Shown here in pieces: positions 1 through 11,800 of a stretch of 64,000 bases of DNA. Position 1 is the first letter of the stretch. Every line of letters begins with the position of its first letter. The notes below the pieces were generated by a model. It made no database searches. It had not been told where the DNA came from and saw only the letters and a list, made by a program, of their open reading frames with translations. Source of the DNA: Bolinopsis microptera (taxonomy: Eukaryota > Ctenophora > Tentaculata > Lobata > Bolinopsidae). The stretch lies in assembly GCF_026151205.1 (NCBI RefSeq), contig NC_087079.1, positions 3,242,730 to 3,306,729 on the forward strand. The letters run 5' to 3'. Both the position numbers and the translations under genes were made by a program.

Positions 1-2
1 AG

Positions 3-341
3 ATATCACTCCGCTCTATCAGAAACAACTATAAATTCGATTTCCAGATAATTTTGATGAGGACTCCCTCCCCCGGGACAAAAAGTAATATTATGAACGC
101 ATTAGAGGAATCAGATTTTCAACTCACTGTAAATATGTTATTGCCCCCAATCCGAGGACCTAATTTCAAAATTGGGTTTCAATGTGAGGTTTGTGTAGAT
201 CTCTCCATTAAACGAGGTCAAACTTCATTATCTGTGAATTTAGATAGAAATAATACTCAAATTTTGCAAAATTTGGGATGCGATGGAAACTATGACTGGA
301 CATATTCCAAAATGACTCCAGTGATATTTTCAATCGCATAA
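3..341 (+). CDS. 3' end of an unrecognised coding exon, cut by the left window edge
   Basis: A reading frame is open from base 3 to a TAA at 339-341, about 112 residues, with no need for a start inside the window (an in-frame ATG lies at 57). The composition is protein-like rather than low complexity, with one CxxC-like pair (CEVC) and a charged, Asn-rich end. There is no transmembrane segment and no domain I recognise. It is probably the terminal exon, or part of one, of a plus-strand gene to the left. A chance open frame cannot be excluded, because 112 codons is only moderately unlikely in AT-rich DNA. Confidence 0.35.
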   Translation: MSLRSIRNNYKFDFQIILMRTPSPGTKSNIMNALEESDFQLTVNMLLPPIRGPNFKIGFQCEVCVDLSIKRGQTSLSVNLDRNNTQILQNLGCDGNYDWTYSKMTPVIFSIA

Positions 342-1918
342 CCACCAGGCAGTCCATCATAAAGCTAAGCTACATTAGATACAGCTGAATCATGCAAAGC
401 AATGGATAATGTAGAAATGGTATGTGATACTTACTTTTAAAAACGTTATAATGTTTAGTAAGGAATAAGTCTCTCTACAAATTCTGCATATAATATGATG
501 ATTAAACCGAAATCAGGAGGTACAAATCTTTAGAAAACAACCCTGAGAGAGGTTCAAACACTTAAAAACGTCTAATTCGGCCTCAATGTGGATCTATACT
601 TGCACAATCTTCCACTGGAGTCAGAATCAGAATCTAGCTACAAGCCAATCTCTAATGTTCAAGTCTACACACGGTTTTGCTTTCTCCCAGTGGCTTACTC
701 CAAGCAACCCAATAGCCAACTCAGAATGTGTTAACAATGTCTTTCTATCACGCATTTTCCCTCTTTTGACATGGTAAAAGTTGATGTCTTCTGGTTTTAT
801 CACATCGTGGAGGTGTACTCCACTGAAGAGGTAGGTATCATCTCCTCTTAATAGTCTGTAATTTTCAGTGTAAACAGAAAATGGAGGTTTAATAAGATAT
901 TTTACTCTACTTCTAATGATAAAACCACAGTTGCCCTCTGTGTCAGAGTCGGTGGTACAGTCGGTGACACCTGGATGGTTAACTTTAAAGACATGTTTGA
1001 ACTCAGAACATTTTTTGAAACCCAGAAAATTATCGAGAGATTGAAGTGATTGAACCATCATAGAATGCGTAACATCTTCTCCCTCTATAAAATGTATATT
1101 ATCGTACGCTGAAGTCAGCTTCTCGCTGTTCCTTATCATTTCTAATACTTCTATGAACTGGTGTTTTGCTACGTGATCACCATAGTTCAAAACAGATATG
1201 TCCATGTCGATATAGTGTTTGGATACTTTCTGTAATGGGCTCACATCACACAAACTTTCCAATCTCTCTACAAATTCCTTTGTTTCTATGTAGTATATTG
1301 ACCAAGCTCTTCTTAATAATATTTCTATTACAGAGTACATGCTTCTAATTTCTCCTTTAGTAACAGAAGAGGTGATCTTCTCCAAAGAATTGCACATACA
1401 AAGAGGATTCCATTCCTCTATATATCCTTCTTTATACTTTGAAAACATGTCAGTTGGAGGATAAGTGAAGATCGTTTCTTCAAATTCAGGCAAAATGACC
1501 TTTTTGCGATCACCAGCCTCCCTAGAAGCATGTTTTGCCAGCTTCAGTGTCATTCTAAGATCTTCTTTTGTCAAACCTCCCATCTCTGACAATCTCTCTG
1601 ATACTTCGTGATACAGCTGATCATGTTTCTCCAGACAAAGTGTCAAATTAATCTTTTGCAACAAGTATTTAGTACGATCATCCAGATGTTCTTGACTGTA
1701 TATACGTTCAAATATAAACTCCAGAAATACCTTTGGGCTGCAACCAGCTAGATACAGCAAGAACTTCAACTGATCGTTGCTGAGTTGATCGTAGTTCATT
1801 CTCAGGTATCGAAACAGGAATTGAGAGTTGTCCCTGAAACGTACCTTTAAAATCAGTGTCTCCATAAATCTGGTCACATTCCATTTACTGTGAATGTAGA
1901 ACAGGGACAAAAGGATTT

Positions 1919-2065
1919 CGCGGCATGTACGAAACCGCGAAATTTCCCATTCTCCGCGACAAATCGCGATTTTTTACGTTTTCCGCGACAGATCGCGAAA
2001 TTTCCCATTCTCCGCGACAAATCGCGATTTTTTCAGTCCTCCGCGAAAAATCGCGCATTTTCCTT
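1919..2065. repeat. Left subterminal CCGCGA-rich repeat zone of the hAT element
   Basis: Repeats of the form TCCGCGACAAATCGCGA recur, broken only by short AT-rich spacers. The right end (4088-4230) carries the related GCCGCGAATT / GCCGCGATTTT series. Known hAT transposases bind multiple short subterminal repeats, and this arrangement fits that role by inference. Confidence 0.7.
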
Positions 2066-2236
2066 TAAATCTGAAGACCAAATTTGCGCATTTTCCTTTA
2101 AATCTAGAACCAAGTTTGCGTATTTTCCATAAAATCTGCGGGCCAAATGTCACATTTTCTACAAGTATTAAGTATAACTATATGAAACTAATCACATTTA
2201 CAGCCTTCCGTGAGTTCCGATTGTAGGTACATTCTT

Positions 2237-3110
2237 GATACGTACCTCTGAAGGCGGAGCTTCCGAGCTTCCGGAGCTTCCGAGCTCGTATTGCGAAGGG
2301 AAGGCCTGCCTTCCGAGATCGCATTACAAGGGGTTAGGGGAGCCTTCGAGTCCAAAATCGTGTATCGAAGCGTATGTGTGACCTTTGAAAACCGAAAAAA
2401 ATATCTTCGGCTCATAATGATCAGGGTACTAGCATGAAATTGAAACATGAACAAAAGTAGTTTCCAGAAAAACTTTGAAAAATTTTGACTTAGAAGATTT
2501 TCGGTCCGAGTCATTCTCGATATGTACCTCTGAAGGCGGAGCTCCCGCTTCCGAGCTCGTATTGCGAAGGGGAGGCCTGCCTTCCGAGATCACATTACAA
2601 GGGGAGCCCTTAAGTCCAAAATCGTGTATCGAAGGGTATGTGACCTTTGAAAACCGAAAAAATATTTTCGGCTCATAATGATCAGGGTAACATGAAACAT
2701 GAACAAAAGTAGTTTCCAGAAAAACTTTGAAAAATTTTGACTTAGAAAATTTTCTGTCCGAGTCATTCTCGATACGTACCTCTGAAGGCGGAGCTCCCGC
2801 TTCCGAGCTCGTATTGCGAAGGGGAGGCCTGCCTTCCGAGATCGCATTACAAGGGGAGCCCTCGAGTCCAAAATCGTGTATCGAAGGGTATGAGTGAACT
2901 TTGAAAACCGAAAAAAATATCTTCGGCTCATAACTTCATAATGATCAGGGTAGCATGAAACATGAACAAAAGTAGTTTCCAGAAAAACTTTGAAAAATTT
3001 TGACTTACAAAATTTTCTGTCCGAGTCATTCTCGATACGTACCTCTGAAGGCGGAGCTCCCGCTTCCGAGCTCGTATTGCGAAGGGGAGGTCTGCCTTCC
3101 GAGATCGTAT
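2237..3110. repeat. Tandem repeat inside the hAT element, about 250-280 bp period, 3 and a fraction copies
   Basis: The landmark GTACCTCTGAAGGCGGAG starts near 2242, 2524, 2776 and 3039, giving spacings of 282, 252 and 263. Each unit also contains the same GTATTGCGAAGGG, AAATCGTGTATCGAAG and AAACATGAACAAAAGTAG blocks. The unit has no long conserved open frame; the minus-strand frames across it shift between copies. Confidence 0.85.
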
Positions 3111-3318
3111 ATGGAAGTTGACCAATAGACATATAAAACTTGACCAGACGACATAAAGTTGACCAGTAGACATATAAAACTTGACCAGACGACATAAAGT
3201 TGACCAAACGACATATAAAACTTGACCAAACGACATAAAGTTGACCAGACGACATAAAGTTGACCAGTAGACATAAAAAACTTGACCAAACGACATAAAG
3301 TTGACCAGAAGACATACA
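3111..3318. repeat. Minisatellite inside the hAT element (GTTGACCAG-ACGACATAAA type)
   Basis: About ten short units of roughly 18-21 bp alternate between AAGTTGACCAG and AAACTTGACCA, each followed by ACGACATA or TAGACATA. It directly abuts the last copy of the 250-280 bp tandem repeat. Confidence 0.85.
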
Positions 3319-3437
3319 ATGGATTAAGAAATCGAACAGTATGTTAAATCAGTGTTGTTATTGAATCGTCACTTGTCAGATATTTCGTAATCGATAACGT
3401 CATCGTTATTCGCTTGGTATTGTATTCGCTTGTTATA

Positions 3438-3665
3438 ATGGACCGCTTTGTCAAACGGCCTGCCGACAAACCGGCTGGACCTTCGTCTAGCAAACGCTCG
3501 AAACAGGCTAAACAGGGCAATGTAACACACTAACAGCTTCCACGAGAGTGGCTGAATTTGGCGAATCATCGTTTTATGCTGACAATGGGAAGCTATTTTG
3601 TAGAGCATGTAATCTCGTCGTAGACCACATAAGGAACAATCATGGGCTTCCCTCGGGATGTGGTT
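3438..3665 (+). pseudogene. BED-type zinc-finger remnant (hAT transposase / CGBP1-like N-terminus)
   Basis: Reading plus-strand from ATG 3438 gives MDRFVKRPADK then a Ser/Lys-rich stretch. After a frame change near 3525 it continues as TRVAEFGES, GKLFCRACN and VVDHIRNNHG. The order 'M-[DE]-RFV', 'V-x-EFG', 'GKLFCxxCN', 'xDHxR' matches the BED finger at the N-terminus of hAT-derived proteins such as CGBP1: two Cys, then His. The frame breaks and the frame stops soon after the finger, so this is a decayed fragment of a transposase. It lies inside the hAT element, which supports the family assignment. Confidence 0.6.
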
Positions 3666-4253
3666 AGAACTTCTAGAAGGTTCGTGCAGGGGGCCGGGGT
3701 AAGGATGTCGTCCAGGTTGATGTAAGCTTCAAGGGGTAAAGGTTGGATACTAGATGGGGATAGACTACGTAGGTAGAGATATGGGAATTGGATTGAAAAG
3801 TTCGTAGTATTCCATTGCTATAGTTGTGAAGTGTAGATGGTCGAATGATGATGTCTCCTGTCGTCTGTTGAAAGTTATATAGTATCGATACGAGATATGT
3901 CATACAGTACGTATGACATTGCAACATTTGAGATCATGTCAAAAGTTATGGCAGCTCTTGTTGTTATGGACCCCCATCAGCCTGTATCAGATGATATGAT
4001 GAGATCACATCCTCATGGGACATGAGCCGATCAAATAGAATAGTCAAAGAATATGTGAACTCTAACTAAGCACTGTAAATACATTATTTTTTGCCGCGAA
4101 TTCGCCGCGATTTTTCGATTTTTTGCCGCGAATATGCCGCGATTTTCGAAATTCCCGCCGCGAATTAGCCGCGAATTAGCCTAGTTTGGCTTGTCGCGGT
4201 GCCGCGATTTTTGGCCAAAATCACCGCGAAATCCTTTTGTCCCTGATGTAGAA

Positions 4254-5393
4254 ACACTCCTCAAAAAGGAAAAACATTGAGTCATAATTTATTTCAACTT
4301 CTACATTGTTGATTTTTTCTAAGAGCCAATGCCTGCATGATTTTATGAGCCACTTAACATCGTAGACAGTCGAAATCTTATGTAATTCTTTAAAATCCGA
4401 CTCTTCAATTTGTTCCACTTTTTTTACTTTTAACATTGTAAGAAACAATTCGACAACATTTGGGGTAAAGTCTTTCATATCATGTTCGGACTGGCAGCAT
4501 TCCAGAATGATGAAGGCGAACACACTGCTATTGTCAACAAGCAACTGTTTGCTTACTAGAATAGGATCCATGTCTTTGAAAGTTAATACCATACTGTTCC
4601 TAACGGTTATTACAATGTTGCTCTGCGGTCGTGCCATTTCCTGTAATGTAACGAATAATGAATATAGTAGTATTTTTTAATCATGCCAGTGATTTGATTA
4701 TAAAGCAAAAGTCCACCTTTTTTATTCCTGATACAATTAATCTTGATGAGATCGAGAGTCCGAGTGTATATTCTTCAGTTTCAAATTCAAAAGTGTCAAA
4801 CTCTTGATTTCATGTGTAAATGATAAACGCAAAATTGTACTGAATTAATTAAATAGATATCACAGTCGATGAGCGAGGAACGCCAACCTCCAATGATTTA
4901 TAAGTAGCCCACAATAAAACTTAGTGGTCTTACTACTAGTCATTTAGGCAAAGGTAAAATATTTCTACTAAGTCCAAAAATTAAGCTTCAAATTATGCAG
5001 ACAATGGTCAAGCAAAGAATAGCCACGCAGAATTTTTCGTTCACACTGGCTAATAAATCACGCAACGTTCTTATCTCGTTATCACATTACTTTATTTTCT
5101 GGTGTGACTCTCGTCACAGATAGGTCGCACTGTGTGAATGGGTGAAAACAGGTCACATGGTGTGAGTTTTATTTTGCAATTGGCCCACACTTTGAGCACA
5201 AGCATAATTATATCAGGAGACATATTATTACTAGAACACGTTGTGGTTATTTTAGAGGCCGCCAAATAAGAGAGGGGTAATAATTCATGGTTCAATTCAT
5301 AATTATTACATTCTTACATAGTTTTTCGCACTGGAATGCAGTGCTGTCGCATGGTTGAGTTGATTTACTATTTGTCACACGGATCTGTTTCAG
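4254..5393. other. 5' part of the BTB gene and intergenic DNA before the first visible WNK-like exon
   Basis: Bases 4254-4637 are BTB coding sequence on the minus strand. From 4638 to 5393 I see no coding exon, transposon end or tandem repeat; the DNA is AT-rich and ends in the acceptor ...TGTTTCAG at 5393. Confidence 0.5.
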
Positions 5394-5885
5394 GAGGGTA
5401 TCAGAGCGAAGGGAGAGGGAACTGATGTCGCTAGAGACCCTGCTAAAACTATAGACCAACCTGAGGTTAGTAAAGTTAGTGCTACTGATAAAATGTGCAT
5501 TCGTGTTGTTATGTCTACTAAATACAAATCTTGGTATGTTAGATATGCCTGCATGACATTAAATCCATTTAAATTCAATTTGGACTAATGATTTAATTAC
5601 TTCATTTCTTGAGACGTTGCAGCAAACCTTACATAACCTAACTCCCATGCTGCTATTTTATCTGATAATCTTCATAGCTCTCCATCTTTCTTATCATATA
5701 ACAGGTAAAACACCCCTTATAACCAGTATTATATTGCATCGTAACTTACCAGTATGATTTGCAGGTAGAAGAGCCAGTACCGGTAGCAGGAACTGTCAGT
5801 CACGCCAGTACTCTCACACAGCAGAGCAGTGAGACCAGCCTTCCAGCTACTCAGGACACCGTCAACAGGGAGAAACAGTCCAAAG
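5394..5885 (+). CDS. WNK-like gene, exons a and b (5394-5465, 5765-5885)
   Basis: Exon a follows ...CTGTTTCAG and ends CCTGAG|GTTAGT, 24 codons, phase 0. Exon b follows ...ATTTGCAG and ends CCAAAG|GTAATT, phase 1. The encoded 64 residues are Ser/Thr/Gln-rich and acidic with no motif, as expected for the linker between a WNK kinase and its CCT2-like domain. The join to exon 11067 (G+GA) stays in frame. Confidence 0.55.
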
Positions 5886-8800
5886 GTAATTTAGTGAAGT
5901 CACGTGGTGTGACGTCATCGCTTGTGGTGTGACGTCATCGCATGTGGTGTGACGTCATACCATCATGGTAATGGCGACATAACATCATTGTGTGACGTCA
6001 TGTCACTTCTTATGACAAGTATTGTATATTACTATACTGGGGTAGAAGCCTCTAAGTTTTATTATGAGTTCTATTTTCGCATAAACAGTCATACATCTCC
6101 AAAATATTAAATAGGTAAATATGTAAAAGTATTATAAGATAGTTTGTAACAGGTAATTACAATTAATTTAATTATCACCTTTAAAATTTAAATGTAAGGT
6201 TATGCTTTAAATTACAATATTTTAAGTTTAACTTAATAAAACCTGAACAATATAAACACTGAATTACAAACAATTTGTTCTGTTAACACAATGTACAAAC
6301 ACAACACAATAATATGATGACACTGAAACCTTGCAAATCAAATACAACATCCACTTTAAATAAAATCTAACAAAATCAAAGCTCTACTGTGCAGCCGAAT
6401 GTAACATACCATCACAAGAATTATAAATATTCAGACTGTATATAGAATGTAATTCCGGTGCTGTATCAGGGTATCACCAATTCAGTTCCGCCTACTAACA
6501 CTCGGATATAACGTATACTGCAGAGAGCGGGGATATGTTCAATTCTTCTCTCTCTCTCCTCGTCATAGAGTGTCTTGTTAAGAGTTGTGACGTGTTTCTG
6601 GTATTTACGGAGTATGAGTCGCTCCTGACATCACCCTGCTTTCTGCACCAAGGGTTTCAATGCTGCACTGCAGGAATTGTTTGTTGTTGATTTGATACGA
6701 TTTGTGTGCTGATTGTTACCGTTTGTTTGTTTTTTAGAACTTTATTTTTCGGTTGTTTTTTTGTTTTGATTGTTTGTGAGACGGGACTCAATGAGACGGG
6801 AGTCGGTCTCTAAAACTCTGACGGGGGAAGCAGCTAAGAACCTGACTAGAGAGCTGACATTAACAAGAGATGCTGCTGCTGTTGCTCATCAGCACAAACA
6901 TATCAGAACTCACTCTGAACCAGTGCTGCTCACTTATAACTGTAAGTTTGTGACGTCACCAGATTTGTTGTGACGTCATCAGATTTGTTGTGACGTCATC
7001 AGATTTGTTGTGTCGTATGTATCTTATCTAGCTAATAACCAGTTGAACACTAAAATATGGGAATGTAAATCAATAACTAATATAATATTATAATTAACAT
7101 GCAAATTATTAATTAAGCATATTAATTATTAAACCTACTCTATAAAATATCTGCCATTAAAGTTTATCGTTGCCATATCAAGCAATATGTCAAATGACGA
7201 AGAGTTTACAAATTAATTCACGCCTTCAATTTCATTTAATTAATTCCCAATTAACTCCCTGCCCAACATCACAAATATCACCATCAAATTATCATGACGT
7301 CACAGCTCTCACACCAAATATTTCTCATATCTCGACATATTTAAAATCGTCTGCACTTGCTCTTACTCCACACGCTGTCTTTATACAAGCGTTTAGTTTA
7401 AATACCACAATATTCTATATATAATCAAGACATGCGTCTCAAAGCACACGATATCTGCCGTATCTAAAACTGTAGCTCCCTCGTACTTGTTGTTATGGAT
7501 CAGAGTTAGATGTGATAAGTGTCAGCTGCAGCATTTATCGATGCTTGTCGCGTGTTTTTCAGTTATCTAAGTTATCCGTTTTTGCTCGAGCAATGTTTTG
7601 GTTTCTAGATCGCACGTGAATAGTAGACGGTTGGGTTTCATGGATTAAATGACAATTAAGCCTTATAAGGTTTATATTTCTGCTGGGATGCGTGTATTCC
7701 GAGCAGAAACTCCACACCTGAACTAGAGAACTAGTGAACAAGGAAATAGGAACATCAACGCAAATGAACTGGAGCGGGAACTGACCTACCTACGACATCC
7801 ATGTCAGCTAATGCAACAAATGCTGAATATTCTGGACACAATACCTGGAAATATGCGAAGTTTCCAGCATTTATTAGAAACCTCATTTCTAGAATGTCCT
7901 CTGTAACCTGAATGGCTTTAAAATTAGCCCTAATTTTCCTCGCGTGCACACGGATTGTGAAAATAATTAGAAAGTTCCACATTTTCCATGTTTTGTTTCT
8001 CGTTTTGGTTTGTAATCTTTGCTCCGTGAGAACTGTGGTCTCATCCCTTTCCATCAATTAACACCTTTAATTAGTTAAATTAAACTTCAAAGGAACCAGT
8101 GTGATAAAGCAATTAAAATACTCATAGCCAACCTCCTTATCATGTTTAATTGCAAGAGAAATATACGATATCTTATACATCTGGAACTGAGCCAACAGGT
8201 TGCCTTGTCAAATTACCTCTCAGAGGGGGGAGGAGGGGGAATGTGTCTACTAACACACATGATCATACAGTGTGTTCACTGTTTAGTGTAATCTGTGGGT
8301 TTTCTTTGTACATATTTGTAGATGCCAACATCATTCCTCAATTGTCTGCCTGTGCACAGTAATACCAGCATTCTGAAAACACTGCCTTTTCAAGATAACG
8401 AGTTCCTCCCCCTGCCTAGGAGGGGAAAGTAACGGTTTTATTACAGGAGTGATACCTGATACCTGATACACTACCAGGCCACTTCATCATATCCTCTTAT
8501 AAGGCCACGGTATATTATGGTAGAACACCAGATGTGTCGTTGCTTTCTTCACTGTCGTCCACTACACGTTTATCTGGTTAATATGTGTGGTTTGTGAAAT
8601 GTAATCGTGTCGTTATGCGTTTTATGCGTCTGTGTGCGTCTTTATGCGTCTAATTCCTTTTCTCGTCTGTTTAATGACGATGTATGCTGTGATTTCTTCT
8701 TCTTTACACTCCACTACGCGTACGTTTGTATGCATCTGTCTGTGAAGTGTGTGTATTGTTCTTGTGCTGCTCTCTCTTTCTATCTCTAACTGTTCTGTAC

Positions 8801-11800
8801 AGTTTAATGTGTACAACTGTTTACTCTATACTGTATACATTGTTTTGTGTGGTTTACGTTGTAAGGTTAACCTTAATTCTAATTTGGTCTTGTAAGATAA
8901 GATGGTTGAAGTAAAATAGTGTTCTGGATATTACCCGTTAAAGTGCAAATTATAATTCCTTGAACTTGGATCAATTTACCTAGACCGATTTCCAAAATTT
9001 TAGTAGCGGAGCTCCAAAATTTGCAACCCCCCTTACTAACTTCTAAAACCATCATTCTATTAATGGTATCTGACACTACCTTCGATCTGGGTTAAAGATT
9101 GTGGAACTGGTAATTATACCATGTAAGGAATAACGAGCCGCTGGGCACTTAACACCGCTTCAGATCTTAACAACAAGTTGATCATTATATTGTACGTGGA
9201 ACATATTGTTTTTATTATTTGCTGTGTGTGTTTTAGTAACTGTTTTGTTAATCTGTGTGTTTACTGTTTAGTGAAATGTAAATTGCTTCTTAATGCGTCT
9301 TGATGCGTATAATTCCTTTTCTTCTCTGTTTAGTGACGTGTGTGTTTGGCAGAGTTTGGCCTGCTTTGTGCTGTAATTCTGTATATTATACGTGTATATT
9401 ATATTCAGTAAACCGTAACAAAACCTGGTGGATTAGAGTGGAATGTTTCCATAGTCAGCACATATTTGCAATACTGTAACGGTTTGAGTTGACTGAGACA
9501 CTTGGTATGTGAAACACCTGCACTGTGTTGTTATACACATATTACACATAATTTCGCATTTTATTCATATTATGTGACTACATCTAATTTTTTGTGAGTA
9601 AGCTAATTCCTTGTGTACTGCTACGGTCATTATACTCTTTTTACACTAGATTGCAAACTTAGTTCCTTTCCCATTCTGATGATGCCGAAGGATAATTAAT
9701 AAGTAATAACGTGCCATTTTTCTCGCATGCATCGAATCTTTCCCACACATTTCTCCAAAATTTCTCCTATAATTCATGACTAATTTTGTTGGTAAGATCG
9801 ATTATCATAATAGGTTTAGGTCGCCGGAACTAAAATTTTCCCTCTCATTTCGCTTTCATTAAGTTCAGTAATTCTCACTTGGAACTAACTATAACCTACC
9901 CTAGAACACTTAACGTTGCTACCGCTGACTCGAAGAGTAAGGCGTTTGGATTGGTTCGGTTTGTCAAAGTTTGCCCTTCCTGAACTTTCCCAAACTTTCC
10001 CTTCCTGAATTTCTGCCAACTTGTATATTTTTAAAGTCCCTCGGCTAGTGGCCATTCGACCCCCAACGGTCACATCTGCTTTTTTTCTGCTGTTTCGTTT
10101 AGTATGATTAGTATCCTAGTTTGTTTATTATTGCCCCTGTCAATTGAAAAACTCTACAAAGGGCTAACATTTTAAAATTATGTTAAATTCTGAGCAGTAC
10201 TTTTGGAACCCCAGTACACTGTACAATACCCATCGGTACCCTAGGACGTCCTGTCAGGCTAATTCATATGGTTACGTTATAGGTTTAGGGCCAGTGGGTC
10301 TCAACCCAATCCACAAACCAAGGATGGCCCAACACCAGAGAATACTAAATCTCAATGGCAAATATCTTAATGAAGGAGCAAACTAGGAAGAATTTCCGGC
10401 AGATTTTTGGAATGCCTAAACAATTTTCTAACTATAATATGACCTCCAATTTTGAATATAAATAAATAAAAATATTCTGTTGCTGTTGTGCTAAGTTGCT
10501 GGCACGAGTCCAGGTTTTCATTGAGTACTTTCAGTAGTATATCTCACTTACATCTTAGATCTCTCGATATTACAATTTTTTTGCGAAATAGTCTTTTTCG
10601 ACTAGATATTGGTATAAAGGTATAATAGACTACTGTTGATGCTATTTCGGTCGTATGAAAGAAGAACGATGTCTCAAATGTACACTCCTTAAGGTCCCCT
10701 AGTGCACCTTCAGGCGTGCACATTTGGAACATCGGCCTTCTTTTTCACACTACATTCATTTCATTGTACAAATTTGTTTGAATCAGCACTATGAGTAGAA
10801 GTTAGTCGTGACTCTGGCCGGCTCTGACAGTCTGTTTAAAAGATACCTAACATCTGAAGATAAACTGGGTTAGAAAGGAAAAACCTGCCAAAGTGTCCAG
10901 ACTAACCAGTACATTTTGGGTGTGTTATCTCTCACTGAACATCTGACAAAGAACCCGAGGGACGAGAAGAGTACATCGATTGTTGGATGGTTGATACTTC
11001 GTGACGTCATACGTTATCAAGTGTGACGTCATAACCCACCAGCGTCCAGCAGTGACGTCGGAGCAGGAATGTCGCTTCCAGAGCAGAAGCTGAAGATGTT
11101 TCTGTCCACTGTGCCTACCTACGGAGCTGGGACAGGAGGGAATCGGAGGGCAAAGAGCTATAGTCGGTTTAACCAGGCCGGTCATTGTAAGTGTAAGTTA
11201 AGTGTAAGCTTATTGTTAATTAATTGTAAGTTAAGTGTAAGTTAATTGTTGGTTAAGTGTAAGTGTAATTTAAACACTTTGACAGAATTATCGCTGAACA
11301 TTGAAGTAAGTTAGCCTTGTTTGTTAAATAGTAAGAGCCTTAGTCGGTATAACTTGGTCTCTCATTGCAAGTGTTAAGCGTAAGTTAATTTCAAGTTAAA
11401 CTGTAAGTTAATCGTAAGTTAATTGAAAGTGTAAGTTTAACACTAGTGGATGGTAACCGTCATCCAGCCCCAGGACGTCGCCCAGCCACAGAGCATAGTG
11501 CACCAGAAGCATGGTGCCATGGTAAGTCTATTGCCTACCTGCACTTATTTCAACGTGTGTGCAGTTTCTGTCTTTGCATTGTAATACAATAGTAAAACTG
11601 TCGCGCAACAATACATCATCGTTTTGCCAGTGAAAACGTCTGACTATAGCTTTTAGTCTTTTGTAATCCAACACAATGAAACTAGCTGTATTGTTTAACG
11701 TGAGGACTGGAAGTCTGGTTTTATTTCAAAGACTAAGGCCAAGTTCCGACTGCTGTAATCCTTTCACTCGGTATATTATAAAACCTCAGTGTCATCTGTG

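Larger units (their letters stand above)
1902..4245 (+). mobile_element. hAT-type DNA transposon, non-autonomous, inserted in the BTB gene
   Basis: The ends are perfect 22-bp inverted repeats (1902-1923 and 4224-4245) starting CAGGGACAAAAGG. They are flanked by identical 8-bp direct repeats ATGTAGAA (1894-1901 and 4246-4253). An 8-bp duplication with CAGGG termini is characteristic of the hAT superfamily. Both subterminal regions (about 1919-2065 and 4088-4230) are packed with CCGCGA / TCGCGA motifs, as expected of transposase-binding sites. The interior holds long tandem repeats and a decayed BED-finger fragment but no full transposase, so movement would need a transposase supplied in trans. 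Perfect TIRs and duplication suggest a recent insertion. Confidence 0.9.
627..4637 (-). pseudogene. BTB/POZ-domain protein gene interrupted by a hAT transposon
   Basis: The gene lies in two pieces on the minus strand: 4637-4246 (N-terminal, ATG at 4637) and 1893-627 (C-terminal, stop at 627). Ignoring the transposon at 1902-4245 and counting its 8-bp target duplication once leaves 1659 nt, exactly 553 codons, so the frame runs cleanly across the insertion. Residues about 8-115 resemble a BTB fold: a V-x-V strand, the hydrophobic 'SSVFAFIILE' stretch, then helices around 'LFLTMLK' and 'WLIKSCRHWL'. BTB domains dimerise and often act as Cullin-3 adaptors. The remaining roughly 430 residues are helical and acidic with no kelch repeats or zinc fingers that I can see. 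As it stands the N-terminal piece reads a few codons into the element and stops, so this allele should not make the full protein. The sequence just 5' of the ATG (minus strand ...CATTACAG|GAA) looks like a splice acceptor, so a 5' exon may exist. Confidence 0.7.
5886..11066. other. WNK-like intron, 5.2 kb
   Basis: Mostly unique AT-rich DNA. It holds CRE-bearing repeats (5905-5995 and 6948-7010, the latter three copies of GTGACGTCATCAGATTTGTT), a possible alternative exon (6791-6943), and near 8590-8660 a loose repeat of the TATGCGTCT type. From about 7020 to 10980 I see no gene, tRNA or transposon end. Confidence 0.5.
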
